64,000 nt of DNA from Synaphobranchus kaupii (lineage: Eukaryota; Chordata; Actinopteri; Anguilliformes; Synaphobranchidae). Below are positions 1 through 9,715 of the stretch, piece after piece. The notes below the pieces were generated by a model. That model saw only the letters and a program-made list of their open reading frames with translations, searched no databases and was not told where the DNA came from. How positions within the stretch are numbered: position 1 is the first letter of the stretch; each line of letters begins with the position of its first letter. The translations under genes and the position numbers were made by a program. The DNA lies in the NCBI GenBank assembly GCA_029718625.1, contig CM056379.1:65127626-65191625 (forward strand), read 5' to 3'.

Positions 1-1715
1 ATTTACGTAAACCACATCACTTTTGGAGTAGAGGAACAGAGGAAACCTTTTTCGAGTAATGGAACGCACCTGTGTCATTCGCTAACATATTTTGAATCCT
101 CCACGGTGCTAATTCACACTTAGTTAAATAACTATCTACATGATGGCTATTTATTAACAAAATGTACTAGCCTACTGTAACACAAACTGTTAGTAGCCCC
201 ACGTGCAATTCCAACATTTATTTTGGAATTTTAATCTTAGCCTACTATTGCTGTGCCGCGCAGAACTCTGGGAAGGTGGGCGGCTCTAATTTACCACATA
301 ACTTACAAATTGAATGAACATTGACTCAACTCTGACAATTCTCGAAAATTTTGAAAAATGTTGAGTTTTATAACCAAAAATTATCATGATACGTTCAGTC
401 GAAAAGAATGAAGTTGTAATTCAACATTTATATCGCAATTTCAATCTTACTCTTGCTGCGCCGTGCAGAACTCTGGGAAGGTGGGCGCGGTGCTAATTTA
501 CCACAGAACTTTTAGTCCTACAAATTCAATGAACGTTGACTCAACTCTGACAATTCCAAAAAATTTAGAAAAAATGTTGAGTTTGATATCCAAAGATTAT
601 CATGATACATTAAACTGAAGGGAATAAACAAGTAGACACGACGAAAGAGGGCTTTTGATTTTTACAGTAGGCTTGCGATAGGCTACACTTCACACCATTC
701 AGTAACATTCAGTTTGAACAATTAAATAAAATCTATGCAATTTATAAATTAAATAAAATGTATGCAATTTATAAATTAAATAAAATGTATGCAATTTATC
801 AATTAAATTAGTAGCCTACAATAACACACTTCTCACCAGTTGATGTGTATCAGAAAATATTTATTGAACAAAAGATTGTATTGAAAATATTTATTGAACA
901 ACTTACCACATATTATATATATAGCCTGTGGAATTGTGTACCACACAGGACACACTTAGCCTATTCATTGTTTTATTTGTGTAACGCTGCACTGATGCTT
1001 TAGCGCAGATAATTGGCTATTAAGTATAGCTTCAGTTTATAAAACAAAATTTAATTTGCCAATGTACGCTTACAGATACATTAACGCAGAAGCTACGCTA
1101 GAAAATACACTGCAAAACATAGGCCAGCTATTTTAGGCGACAAAAATACCCTACAAAATACGGCAGTGGGTTTACAATTTCAAATCCTTCCAACACAAAG
1201 TAGCCTATTACTAAGTAACTCCGGTTTCAGGACAATGCAGTCCACGAGGTTGACAATTATTTTTCAATAGCAAATCTAACCTTTTCCAAAAAGCGCCACC
1301 TGCTGGACAAACGTTGTAACTGATTGTTTGGTTTCCTCCATTACATCTCCTGCATTACTTTGTACATAGCTTTCAAAATAAACACGTGGATAAATGAACA
1401 TACATTTTAGTCAGGTAGATTAGTTCTAACCTTTTTTCTGAACAAAAAAGATTGTTCCATTGTAGCTTTTCCTGTGGGGAATATATTTTATTTACCACCT
1501 GGCTACATAAATACTGTTGTTTGAATTATCCTTATTGCTGTATTTTAGTTTATATTATTAATTTATATTACTGTAGTCTATCCTTTGTTGTCATACGCTT
1601 GCACATTGAGCGAATGTAAATGCCGTTTTTGTATTCAATGTAATCGTCTTTTAAATTAAAAAAATACTGATAGCCTACTACAACGTAAACACTTTAATTA
1701 CATAAATAGGCTATT
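1..1715 (+). repeat. Copy A of a long interspersed repeat (A/B/C family)
   Basis: This segment recurs as its reverse complement between 37,241 and 42,900 (copy B, interrupted by two insertions), and its part from about 1,095 onward recurs in direct orientation at 44,213-45,350 (copy C). Shared landmarks are the Harbinger-independent words around 360-620, the cluster at 1,020-1,110 and the block at 1,290-1,700. No convincing coding frame is present and I do not recognise the family. The window starts inside it, so the left end is not seen. The homology with B stops near 1,715, while the homology with C continues to the minisatellite at 1,915-2,110. Confidence 0.75.
721..801 (+). repeat. Three tandem 27-bp AT-rich repeats
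   Basis: Three successive 27-bp units, each starting ATTAAATAAAAT and containing TATGCAATTTAT, lie head to tail. The corresponding place in copy B (around 38,180-38,215) shows only one unit, so this is a local expansion in copy A or a contraction in B. Confidence 0.85.
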
Positions 1716-1914
1716 CGATCTTTTAAACATCCAGAGGACGAGTAAATATGCCAAATGCACGTTTTAGAATGGTCTCTTGAGAAAAAATATAAAGATAAAA
1801 TAAATTGTTAAAAAAAACGTTACAATAAAACGTGCCTACTCCAGCTTTAACCTTTGCATCTTTCAACACTCTCAGAACGAAAGGTAGCCTACCTAAAAAG
1901 ATACAAACACTGCG

Positions 1915-2110
1915 AGGTGGCAGCTGCCAGCGAACTGCGAGCTGTGAGCTGCCAGTGAACTGTGTGAGCTGCCACAGCGACCTGCCAGTGCGAGCTGCCA
2001 GTGCGAGCTGTGAGCTGCCAGTGAACTGTGTGAACTGCCACAGCGACCTGCCACTGCGAGCTGTGAGCTGCCAGTGAACTGTGAGGTCTGCGAGCTCACA
2101 CCTCACACAG
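1915..2110 (+). repeat. GC-rich minisatellite, GAGCTGCCAGTGAACTG type
   Basis: A block made of alternating phrases GAGCTGCCAGTGAACTGTG, AGCTGCCACAGCGACCTG and CCACTGCGAGCTGTGAGC, ending in CACAGAAGGATTGTACCC. The same phrases and the same closing sequence occur at 43,963-44,212 and 45,108-45,350. All frames are open because the repeat lacks stop codons, which explains several serine-rich or cysteine-rich open frames on both strands here; none looks like a gene. It forms the tail of the A/C repeat family. Confidence 0.85.
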
Positions 2111-2758
2111 AAGGATTGTACCCACTCTCTAATTATGTTATATAATTTCGGACTACCGCAAAAAGCGCTTTATTTGGTTTATCTTCATTGTTCATTGGTT
2201 TTCAATAAAAATGAGAATTTCCATTAATTTCTCAAATATTTGCTGTTTGCTTTTTAACTCGTTTATATGAGCGTGTGTGCAGTTACAGTTGCTAGGCCTA
2301 TTTTCCACGCAAATACATAGACAAACACGCACACACACTAGGTGGATTTCCATCGTATTGAATTAGCTACACGCCTATCGAAAACTCCATGAACTTGATA
2401 TTATGACAGCTATCGGTGTACGTAACGTTATGTAAACACGCAGAAATGTCCGCTTGAAATTAATTCACTCTATAGGTATAGTGCTAACTGTCCAATTATC
2501 ATTCTACGAATTGATTTGATGCCACAACGTAGGCTATACGTTTAGCCTAATAAAATAGCAGCAAACATTAATTAAGATTAAATTAAACAGACGGCAAAGC
2601 GCCTCAGCAAGTGCATTTTCCTGTAAGTTAGTGTATAATGGAATTTGCCAATACAGGCGTTAATTCAAAGTTCACGGTAGGCTACAAGGTTAGACACATA
2701 ACGTAACTTAATAGGCCCAGCTACTATGGGGAAAGTTACTATAGGCCTACCATTTTAT
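2111..2758. other. Intergenic, nothing recognised
   Basis: AT-rich sequence with no credible coding frame and no repeat partner that I could find elsewhere in the window. Confidence 0.6.
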
Positions 2759-4540
2759 TGTCATGGTTTTTAACTCTTTTCCCTATGCGGTCGTTTTCCT
2801 TGGTGGCCACGCGAGGGCGCTGCTCTTTTGTTGGATGCTTGCTCCGTCCTGCTTGGATTGCGGAGCTTCTGTTATCGCCCACACCTGTGCGTGGTCACCT
2901 GGAGAGATATTTAAGCCTCCCGTTTCCTTCGTTCGGGGCTTCGAGATTGTTTGTTCATTGTTTTGTACTGTGGTGTTTGTGTTGGCTGTGGGTTACTCGT
3001 GCCATTTGGGCTACTCGCCTATTTTGGCGTCTCTTTGTTGAGGCAGGGCTTATTTCTTGCTGGCTTGGTAGTTACTTATCTCGTAGAAGTATGGGACCGC
3101 GGATCTCTGCTCTATTTCGCCTTTTTTGTGCTTTTTCTCCGTGTATGGAGATTTGGGCGATTCTGTTCGGAACTGTAGTTCTGTTCGCCCTTTGGTGCAT
3201 GTCGTCTCATAGGGAGATTGGGCGTTTCGCTTCTACTTAGTTCTTAGCTCGTAGAAGTATAGAGTAGCTGTTCTTTGTTCCATTCTCACCTGTTAAGGGT
3301 TCTTACAGAGAGTCCTGGCGTTTGCTTCTACTCATTTCCGTGTACGGTGAGCCAGTGAGTAGCTTTGGTGTGTTTGTTCCCTGTTTTGTCTCCTTCTAGT
3401 GGACTACGTTCCCCTTTGTTGTGAGTCAGGGTTTTTATTTATATTGAGAGGCTGTCGTGCTATTTTTGCATTGGTCTTTTGTTGCAGCTGTCCTCCGTCC
3501 TTTTTACCTACGGGACGATTTTGTTCGGAACTGTTGTTCTGTTCGGGTTCCGGGTATAGTTCTCGGAGTTTGGGCGAGGTTTGTGGACATGTTTGTGTGT
3601 GACTGCGTGTTTCCGAAAATAGCCTCGGAACGTTAGCTCTCTGTTCCTTCGCCTCGTTACATATTCTTTTACTGAGAGGCTAGGGCGTGTGTTTTCAATT
3701 TAAGCTTGCGCTAGTCTATATGGATAGTAAAGTTATGGGACGACGGTGCTCCGTCGGCTCACCTGTAAAATGTTTCTCTCTCCTGGGAGATCGGGTGTTT
3801 ACCCCTTTGTTTTCTGCATTTGACTGCGAGCCTATTAATCTCGCCATGGAACGTTAAATCTCTGTTCCTGTTCGCCTCATTATATTCCTCATCATAGAGA
3901 GGCAGGGCGTGTATTTTCAATTAATCTCGCTTTGGTCTAGCCGGTAAATGTCCGGTACTGCCTGTCCTGTTCGTTCCTTTCGGTGCCTTTCTCCTTGCAT
4001 GGAGTTTTTGAAGATTTTGTTCAGAACTGCTGTTCTGTTTCGTCTTTTGGTGCATGTCTTCCTATAGGGAAGATTGGGCGATGTTGTGGACACGTTTGTG
4101 TGTGACCGCGAGTCTGAGAGTAGCCTGGGAACGTTGGATCTGCTCCTTTCGCCTCCACAAATTCTATCGTATTATTTTGCAGTGTTTGTTGACTGTGTTT
4201 TATATTTGTCTTTACGCTACTCGCCCGTTCTTATGTGTCTCGTTACTGAGACAGGGCGCGTATTATTTCTGGCTATTCAGAACCCTGTCCTTGCGCTCTA
4301 CTTGGCGTGTGACAGTGAGCCGGTTAGTAGCGTCTGTAGTGGTGTTCGTTGTTCGTTGTCTTGTCTCCTCCCTTATCTGCGGGGTATCGCGCCTTAGTGG
4401 CCTTAGGGCTTAAGGAATCTCCTTGCTGCGTTTGGCTCCTCCCACCTCACACGTCACGCCCCATTACATTTATTAAACAATTTAGCTGTAATAAATTGTG
4501 TAATAAATACCGCAGCTTCACATCGCTGTCCTGGATTTCA
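2759..4540 (+). repeat. LTR-like block with degenerate tandem repeats
   Basis: A pyrimidine-rich, GC-richer stretch unlike its flanks. Phrases such as GTTCGGAACTGTTGTTCTG, a GCCTCRTTA...GAGAGGC(A/T)GGGCGTGT phrase, and GGTGCATGTC(G/T)TC followed by TAGGGA(G/A)GATTGGGCG recur several times at intervals of a few hundred bases. Near the left end AGATATTTAAGCC could be a TATA box, and near the right end AATAAATACC at 4,503 could be a polyadenylation signal. That arrangement resembles a long LTR or retroelement leader; the short phrase CTCCTTTTAGTGG in the Gypsy leader at 12.4 kb has a similar form here. No second LTR, primer site or polypurine tract was found, so a solo LTR is only an inference. 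Open frames here carry no known domain. Confidence 0.4.
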
Positions 4541-5035
4541 AAAGGTGTAGCCTATCCCCGAGATCTAATGTAAACGATTGGTAGGCCTACAGTTGTAAGC
4601 AGCACAAACTGGCATTTTGACTAAAACAAATGTTCCAACACTGAACAAAGTTAATGTGATCACTCTGGTCAAGGTGTTGGTGTCTGAACCAATCAGGATT
4701 TTGAATTATATTATAACTTTTAAAAGAACAGGACCATACACACGTAATCAGTTTTTTTACTTGTAGAAGTTCTTAAGTTTTAACAATGCCTTTTATTAAT
4801 ATCGCGGCATGCCCAAATACATGAAGGTAGCCCACGCGTTTCAGCTTAGCCTATAGGTTTTACAATCATGTAAAGGATGTTGGCAGAACAAATGAATGAA
4901 AAATTCCTTAATTCATTCATTCATCTGGCGGCACTGTAATTATAACAAATAACCTAAGAAAAGCAATTGGGCTACTGCAATTTTTCTTTCTGCCTGCTTT
5001 TAACCTTCTTTATCAAGGACAATAACGTACGTATA
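4541..5035. other. Intergenic, nothing recognised
   Basis: AT-rich DNA. A short inverted pair of ATTCATTCATT-type words lies near 4,895-4,925. No gene or repeat partner was seen. Confidence 0.6.
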
Positions 5036-5242
5036 TGGGTCAATGACATGACGTGATTTTTTTGTGTCCGAATTCATTAGTTTCCTAAAAACAATAATAA
5101 AAAAAACATGTTATATATCAAATTGCACTACGATATCTCCTTTATGAGAAACCCTTCTCATTTTATTGAAATTCAATTTATTTTTTTGAGTTTTGGTGTT
5201 CTAAAGTCCCAAAATGTCAGGTGGTGCGACCGTCCGAACATA

Positions 5243-6415
5243 CAGTTGAAGTCGGAAGTTTACTTACACTTAGGTTGAAGTCATTAAAACTCATTTTTAA
5301 CCACTCCACAGATTTCATGTTAGCAAACTATAGTGTTGGCAAGTCAGTTAGGACATCTACTTTGTGCATGACACAAGTAATTTTTCCAACAATTGTTTAC
5401 AGACAGATTATTTCACTTTTAATTCGCTATATCACAATTCCAGTGGGTCAGAAGTTTACATACACTAAGATGACTGTGCCTTTAAATCTTTAATATTTGG
5501 TCGCATATCCTTTGCATGCCATGACTTCCTGATTTCTGTGACCCAACAACATCAGAAGACTCTTGATATGTTATTTTCTGGTACTCTTACAAGCGATACT
5601 ATAACGTCTCTGCATTTGAATGGATCTTTATGGGAATTGGGGGGTGGGAGTAGATTTAGCTGTAAATTATGCTGGAACAGTGTGGAATACATGATTGGTA
5701 AAAATGGCTCTAAGTCATCAAGGGTCTGAGGTATCAAACAAGCCTCAAACCATCACTCTGCTGCCAGATATGCAGTAGATATGGATGGATCACTTTAAGG
5801 GTTGTTTCTCCTGACAAATTTTCCTATTTATGGAAAAATAAGTCAGGAGAAGAAACCCTTCAAGTTATCCATCCATGTCTACTGTATTTCTGGCAGCAGA
5901 GTGACGATTTAAGGCTTGTTTGATACGTCAGACCCTTGATGACTTTTAGCCATTTAGCCAACCATGTGTTTCCATACTGTTCCAGCATAATTTACAGCTA
6001 AATCTAGTCCCCCCCCCCCAATTCCCATAGAGATTCATTCAAATGCAGAGACGTTATAGTATCGCTTGTAGGAGTACCAGAAAATAAGACATCAAGAGTC
6101 TTTTGATGTTGTTGGGTCACAGACATCAGGAAGTCATGGCATGCAAAGGATATGCGACCAAATATAAAAAATTTAAAGGCACAGTCAACTTAGCGTATGT
6201 AAACTTCTGACCCACTGGAATTGTGATATAGTGAATTAAAAGTGAAATAATCTGTCTGTAAACAATTGTTGGAAAAATTACTTGTGTCATGCACAAAGTA
6301 GATGTCCTAACTGACTTGCCAACACTATAGTTTGCTAACATGAAATCTGTGGAGTGGTTAACAATTCGTTTTTATGATTTCAACCTAAGTGTATGTAAAC
6401 TTCCGACTTCAACTG
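5243..6415 (+). mobile_element. Tc1/mariner foldback element with Sleeping-Beauty-like ends
   Basis: The element begins CAGTTGAAGTCGGAAGTTTA and ends with its inverse, flanked by TA at 5,241-5,242 and 6,416-6,417. The inverted repeats run about 250 bp on each side and contain the GACATCTACTTTGTGCATGAC direct-repeat region typical of salmonid and other fish Tc1 elements. The inner parts (about 5,495-5,815 and 5,850-6,160) are also inverse copies of each other, so the whole element is one long palindrome. No transposase frame exists. The second copy of the host element has the uninterrupted site at about 61,306, proving the ends and the TA duplication. Confidence 0.95.
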
Positions 6416-7216
6416 TACATGCAGAGAACAAAACTGCAATAAAAAGGTAAATTTTCTCAATAAAATTCCTAATCAAATAGTTTGGCATGATTTTATGTTA
6501 GATTGCTTATAAATGACGGAAAGTAGTTTAACAGTCCTATTTCAAAACTATTCTATTACTTAAAAAACCTTTGTCCGAGAAATTGACTTCTCCAAATGTC
6601 AGGGGGGGGCGACCGACATAAAAACATCATTTTATGTACTGTGCCTTCAAGAAAACGATGCAACAGGGTGTGACATCACACAGAAGACTCAACAGGACCC
6701 CTGTCATGCAGTAACAAGGTTAGTAACTCTCCCACAAATAATACATAATTTGACGTTTTTCAGTAATGGTGAGGTTGGTTCAACTTACCACGTCAGGTGG
6801 TATGACCCCTGGAAAACTATGAAAATTAGTTTTTATTCAGAAAATGTGTATTTGATTGAAAAGATATATGTATAACCTTGAGTTCAAGGACAAAAATGTA
6901 TATAGGTGTCCAAGTTAATTCCTGTTAGATTTGAATTGAGTTTGAAAAGTCAGGTGGTGCGACCAATATGTCAGGTGGCGCGACTAGAATTACAGTTAAA
7001 CGAATTGAAAAAAGTGATGTTAATTAATGTGTTATTAACGATTTTAAAGATATTAAATACATTTTCTTAAATATATACATCTTTCTGTATGATATTAAGT
7101 TGTTTAAAGGTGAAAAAGTCCTACTCTTCAAGAATATAGGACTATATAACCAAAATTTATACACAAAGTTGCATATTGTACCTTTTAAGTTTATATTTTT
7201 CCATTCATTTTTGTAG

Positions 7217-7314
7217 ATGCCATTATCAAGCAAAGAAAAAACAGCATGGCATAGAGATATTTTAAAAAATGATCCAGTTGCAAGGGCAGAGTACCTTGCC
7301 AAAAGAAAAGCAAG
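7217..7314 (+). CDS. Small exon of an unrecognised transposon protein
   Basis: An acceptor-like TTTTTGTAG directly precedes an ATG, and a donor-like AAG/GTATTG follows 98 bases later. The exon encodes about 32 residues starting MPLSSKEKTAWH and containing DPVARAEYLAKRKA, a basic helical pattern of the kind EK-x-R-D-x-L-K-x-D-P-x-A-E-Y-L-x-K-R. Similar N-termini occur, from general knowledge, in large uncharacterised proteins of fish transposons. The second copy has the same start at 61,925 but is broken by a deletion soon after. No further exon is visible in either copy, so the gene is truncated. Confidence 0.45.
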
Positions 7315-8364
7315 GTATTGTGTTCATTGTGTATATCTGTATATTTCACTATGGTTTCAGTTTTATTTTTAAAGCATTGATCAAATGTTGTCATTACCAT
7401 TGTAGCAGTATTGTTTTAAATGTTGAATGTGCAGTATTGTTTTGAATGCTGACCTGAATGAAATGTAGTCTTCATTATTGAAATGTGTTCCTTGAGACTT
7501 TATATTTCAGTTTCAGTTATATTTTTTAAGCATTGATTAAATGTTATCTTAATGACATTACCAGTGTTGCTGGCCTGAATGAAATGTAATTGTATGATTA
7601 AGTTCCAGTATAAAATGTTCAGGTTTCAAATAAAAGCCAAATGAAACCAGAGTAAAATTCATTTACATATCCTTCTTTTTATTTTGTGAATATCAATCGT
7701 TATTGAGCACAATATCAGGTGGCGCGACTGGTCATGGTCAGGTGGTGTGACCAGCAAATTTACATTTAAATGTACCATTCCCATTGCAGTCTGCAAAATT
7801 AAATCAGAAATATAACTGAAAATCTTTAAATAATGTATACAAATAATTTTTACTGTTAGAATTTTTTTGTCTTTCTCTCTATGGAAAATAAGGTGTTTGA
7901 AAACAAAAAGAAGTGGCCGTTTCTATAAATGGAATAAAACTGCCATAAATAAATAAATTAAAGTGGAATTTACCATGTGATGTGTATTTTACACACTACA
8001 ATGATTCATATTTAAAGGTTTTCAGTAGTGGTAAATACATTAAAAGTGTATTATTCAAAATTCATATATGGTCGCGCCACCTGACATTTATATCACCTTA
8101 AAAGCTATGAAACAAATATAAATACACAGGATACATTCTTGTGGAATTAAGAATGTATTTAAAATCCATTTTGGTCAGTATTTTTCTTTTTTCATTTTGA
8201 AAACCTTATTTGTCATTGACCCACATATAGCCTATAGGCTATAATAAAGTATAGGCTAATAACCGAAATAGCTATTCCACCATATTCAGCTTAATCATAG
8301 GCTACTCGTTTTAGCCTAATATATTTTTGACATAGAATTAATCTGTCCTCAATGTGAAGCTTAA

Positions 8365-9711
8365 AGGGTTAGTTCGGAATTTTGGACATAATGTCTCATT
8401 TACGACTTACCCATGATGTTGTTGATTGATGGAGACCATTTTCAGCTGATTCCATGCTGTCCTTATTGTGGACATACACACATTGCAAATGCTAGTGCAA
8501 CTCTATGGTATCCACTACCAAACGCACTTAAACACTCCACAATGCACCCAAAGCAAATAAAATACGATGACAGTCTATCGGGGTTAATTTGAGTGTTTAT
8601 GCCATAATTTTTAAAGTAAAACTATCGTTGAATCCTTTACTTTGTGATGACCTATATTCTCTGTGGAAGTACGGCGGCGGTGCGAATGTGGCCATAAAGT
8701 ACTCAAGTGAGTACGTCAGTTGTGGGTGGAGTCTGGTTTCGGAAGTAAATTCCCTATGGCTGATAGAATGGGCTTCGGAGACTATCGACTATTTCTTGAA
8801 ATCTGATTTATAGAATGAGCCGAAACGTTCCTGGATTAGCCTGTGTGGTACAAGGATAAAGACCATATATCGCATGTTCCAATTTTTATTTTTTAAAGTA
8901 ATGCATTAATGATTGTAGTTTGACTTGTAGTCCACTTTAACGGACTGCATATCCAGTACTGCAACGCACGAGTGGTTCTCGACCAATAAGATATCATCAT
9001 CTTGTCTGTCTGCTCTGTGGCAGATGGGAGTAGGCTACTGCCACTCAAGACAAGCTAACGTTAGCTTGCTAAGTAGAGAAGCCCGCCCGACAAGGTCAGA
9101 AACTATGCTACGGTTAACCACATAAAGCAATTCTAGCTTTTAGTCCTTCAAGCTAGCTAGCTAACGTTAGAAAAAAGTGTTTTAAAACATGTGCTATTGC
9201 TGGCTAACGTTATATGACAACGTCTGGAGACAAGGCTGCTCGTTCGGAGGGAATTATGGGACGTGGAGTTTTTAAACAGTGCCAGCGCTGGTATGTTCAC
9301 AAAAAAAATACTAAAACGTAAAATATACTCGAAGCTGGTCCAGAAAAACTACATGGTTTGCGAACGGGCGTTATATTGAAAAATCCTGGAAATTGCCGGT
9401 AAGACATAATCAGTAGAAGTGGTTTAAAAGTAAGCTTTAGTTAATGTCTACGCTCTAAATGAATGGCGAATTTACTTCCGAAACCAGCGTGACGTAGTCA
9501 CTTGAGTACTCTATTGCAACTTCTTGCTCTTCTTTCTTGACGTCACGACCGCAGTTGGTCCAAGATTGCTGCACTCTAGTGGAAAAAAAGCGAATTTCAA
9601 CTTCTTTTTCCAGCAAATACGGGTCGGTTTGAGATTTGAACGCAGGATCATATCTAATTTACGGTAAAAATCTTAACGAACCAGAGCCACTTTACCGAGT
9701 GCATGTCCCCT
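8365..9711. mobile_element. TTAA-flanked element hosting a MITE
   Basis: The segment is bounded by TTAA at 8,361-8,364 and 9,712-9,715. Its ends are AGGGTTAG on the left and GTCCCCT on the right, an approximate short inverted repeat. TTAA duplication is the rule for piggyBac-type transposition. No transposase frame is present. A second element with GAGTACTC ends (8,698-9,511) sits inside it. The 74-aa open frame at 8,589-8,813 crosses this junction and is not a gene. Confidence 0.55.
8698..9511 (+). mobile_element. MITE with AGTACTCAAGTGA ends, copy 1
   Basis: The left end reads AGTACTCAAGTGAGTACGTCA and the right end has the inverse GTAGTCACTTGAGTACTCT. The interior, including TTCGGAAGTAAATTCCC, the AGCTAACGTTAGCTT palindrome region and CCAGCGCTGG, is found again at 29,069-29,897 in inverse orientation and, from about 9,235 on, at 29,920-30,190 in the same orientation. 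It is non-coding and its superfamily is not clear. Confidence 0.75.
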
Positions 9712-9715
9712 TTAA

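Larger units (their letters stand above)
5036..8223 (+). mobile_element. Unclassified DNA transposon with repeated GTCAGGTGGYGCGACC motif, copy 1
   Basis: The segment starts TGGGTCAATGACATGACGTG and ends with the inverse word TGTCATTGACCCA, giving terminal inverted repeats of at least 13 bp. It is repeated almost base for base at 61,101-64,000. Eight copies of a 16-bp motif GTCAGGTGGYGCGACY or a close variant lie inside (5,216, 6,598, 6,792, 6,949, 6,970, 7,714, 7,737 on plus; 8,070 on minus). One small exon is present at 7,217-7,314. No transposase is seen, so this is probably an internally deleted member of a larger family. A Sleeping-Beauty-like element is inserted at 5,243-6,415; without it the element is about 2.0 kb. 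I could not define the target-site duplication with certainty. Confidence 0.7.

Noticed and set aside
1723..2106. Serine/glutamine-rich open frames on both strands
   Set aside because: They follow the minisatellite, which lacks stop codons in several frames; the same pseudo-proteins appear at 43,946-44,239 and 44,947-45,338 wherever the minisatellite occurs.
2758..3240. 160-aa hydrophobic frame that looks like a membrane protein
   Set aside because: The hydrophobic residues result from T-rich codons in a pyrimidine-rich repeat block; overlapping frames look just as hydrophobic and there is no start context or homologue that I know.
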